Origin: JAQVUB01 sp033809415 | GTDB taxonomy: Bacteria; Verrucomicrobiota; Lentisphaeria; Oligosphaerales; Oligosphaeraceae | Assembly (NCBI GenBank): GCA_033809415.1 | Contig: JAPXLT010000290.1 | Location: 1 to 5,884 of the forward strand | Length of the DNA stretch: 5,884 bases | Reading direction: 5' to 3' | Shown: one piece after another, positions 5,818 to 5,884 of the stretch | How positions within the stretch are numbered: the stretch's first letter is position 1 | Layout: every line of letters starts with the position of its first letter | Position numbers and translations under genes: made by a program | The notes under the pieces: generated by a model | Told to the model about the DNA's origin: nothing | The model's input: only the letters and a program-made list of their open reading frames with translations | Database searches by the model: none

Positions 5818-5884
5818 GGGTGCAGGTGGCAGGGTGCAGGGTGCAGGGTGCAGGGGGCAGGGTGCAGGGTGCAGGGGGCAGGGT
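5818..5884. repeat. GGG(T/G)GCA heptamer tandem array, continues past right edge
   Basis: Nine units in strict 7-base register begin 3 bases after the pseudopilin stop, then a partial GGGT reaches the edge. Six units are GGGTGCA, two are GGGGGCA and one is the variant GGTGGCA. The regular GGG runs with 4-base or shorter spacing fit a G-quadruplex motif on the plus strand, which is the coding strand of the operon, so the mRNA 3' end would also carry it. It belongs to the same family as the tract before the YdbH-like gene. Confidence 0.9.

Overview
The window looks like a chromosomal segment of a Gram-negative bacterium of the Planctomycetota-Verrucomicrobiota-Lentisphaerota (PVC) group, most likely Lentisphaerota (Victivallis-like). 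Three things point there. It encodes a pseudopilin with both an N-terminal methylation motif and a C-terminal H-X9-DG motif, a protein type greatly expanded in that group. This sits beside an AraC-family regulator and a Gfo/Idh/MocA oxidoreductase. Finally, the spacers are crowded with short G-rich and palindromic repeats. The taxonomic call is inference; the window has no rRNA or marker gene.

Layout. (1) Positions 1-2528, minus strand: one long gene cut by the left edge. It encodes an AsmA-like protein of the YdbH family, with an N-terminal membrane anchor and a C-terminal YdbH-type domain. YdbH-family proteins work in lipid transport between inner and outer membranes. (2) Positions 2529-2879: a 351-base spacer with no credible gene but several short-repeat types: a GGGGGCA heptamer tract touching the start of the YdbH gene, an 8-bp-stem hairpin, GTCC motifs 9 bp apart, a 12-bp alternating CG palindrome, two half-copies of a palindromic element, and a degenerate 10-bp array. 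(3) Positions 2880-3785, minus strand: an AraC-family regulator whose last 16 codons and stop lie in a perfect 19-bp inverted repeat. (4) Positions 3786-3991: a divergent control region with a near-consensus sigma70 promoter for the rightward genes. (5) Positions 3992-5044 and 5047-5814, plus strand: a Gfo/Idh/MocA oxidoreductase and the H-X9-DG pseudopilin, 2 bases apart and apparently translationally coupled. (6) Positions 5818-5884: a GGG(T/G)GCA heptamer array running off the right edge.

How it may work. The AraC regulator probably controls the divergent oxidoreductase-pseudopilin operon, perhaps in response to a carbohydrate. The oxidoreductase would act on a sugar or cyclitol in the cytoplasm, and the pseudopilin would be processed at the inner membrane. 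The YdbH-like gene appears unrelated and separately expressed. The most unusual signals are the palindromic element that supplies the regulator's C-terminus, the 10-bp-phased array just downstream of it, and the coupled oxidoreductase-pseudopilin pair.
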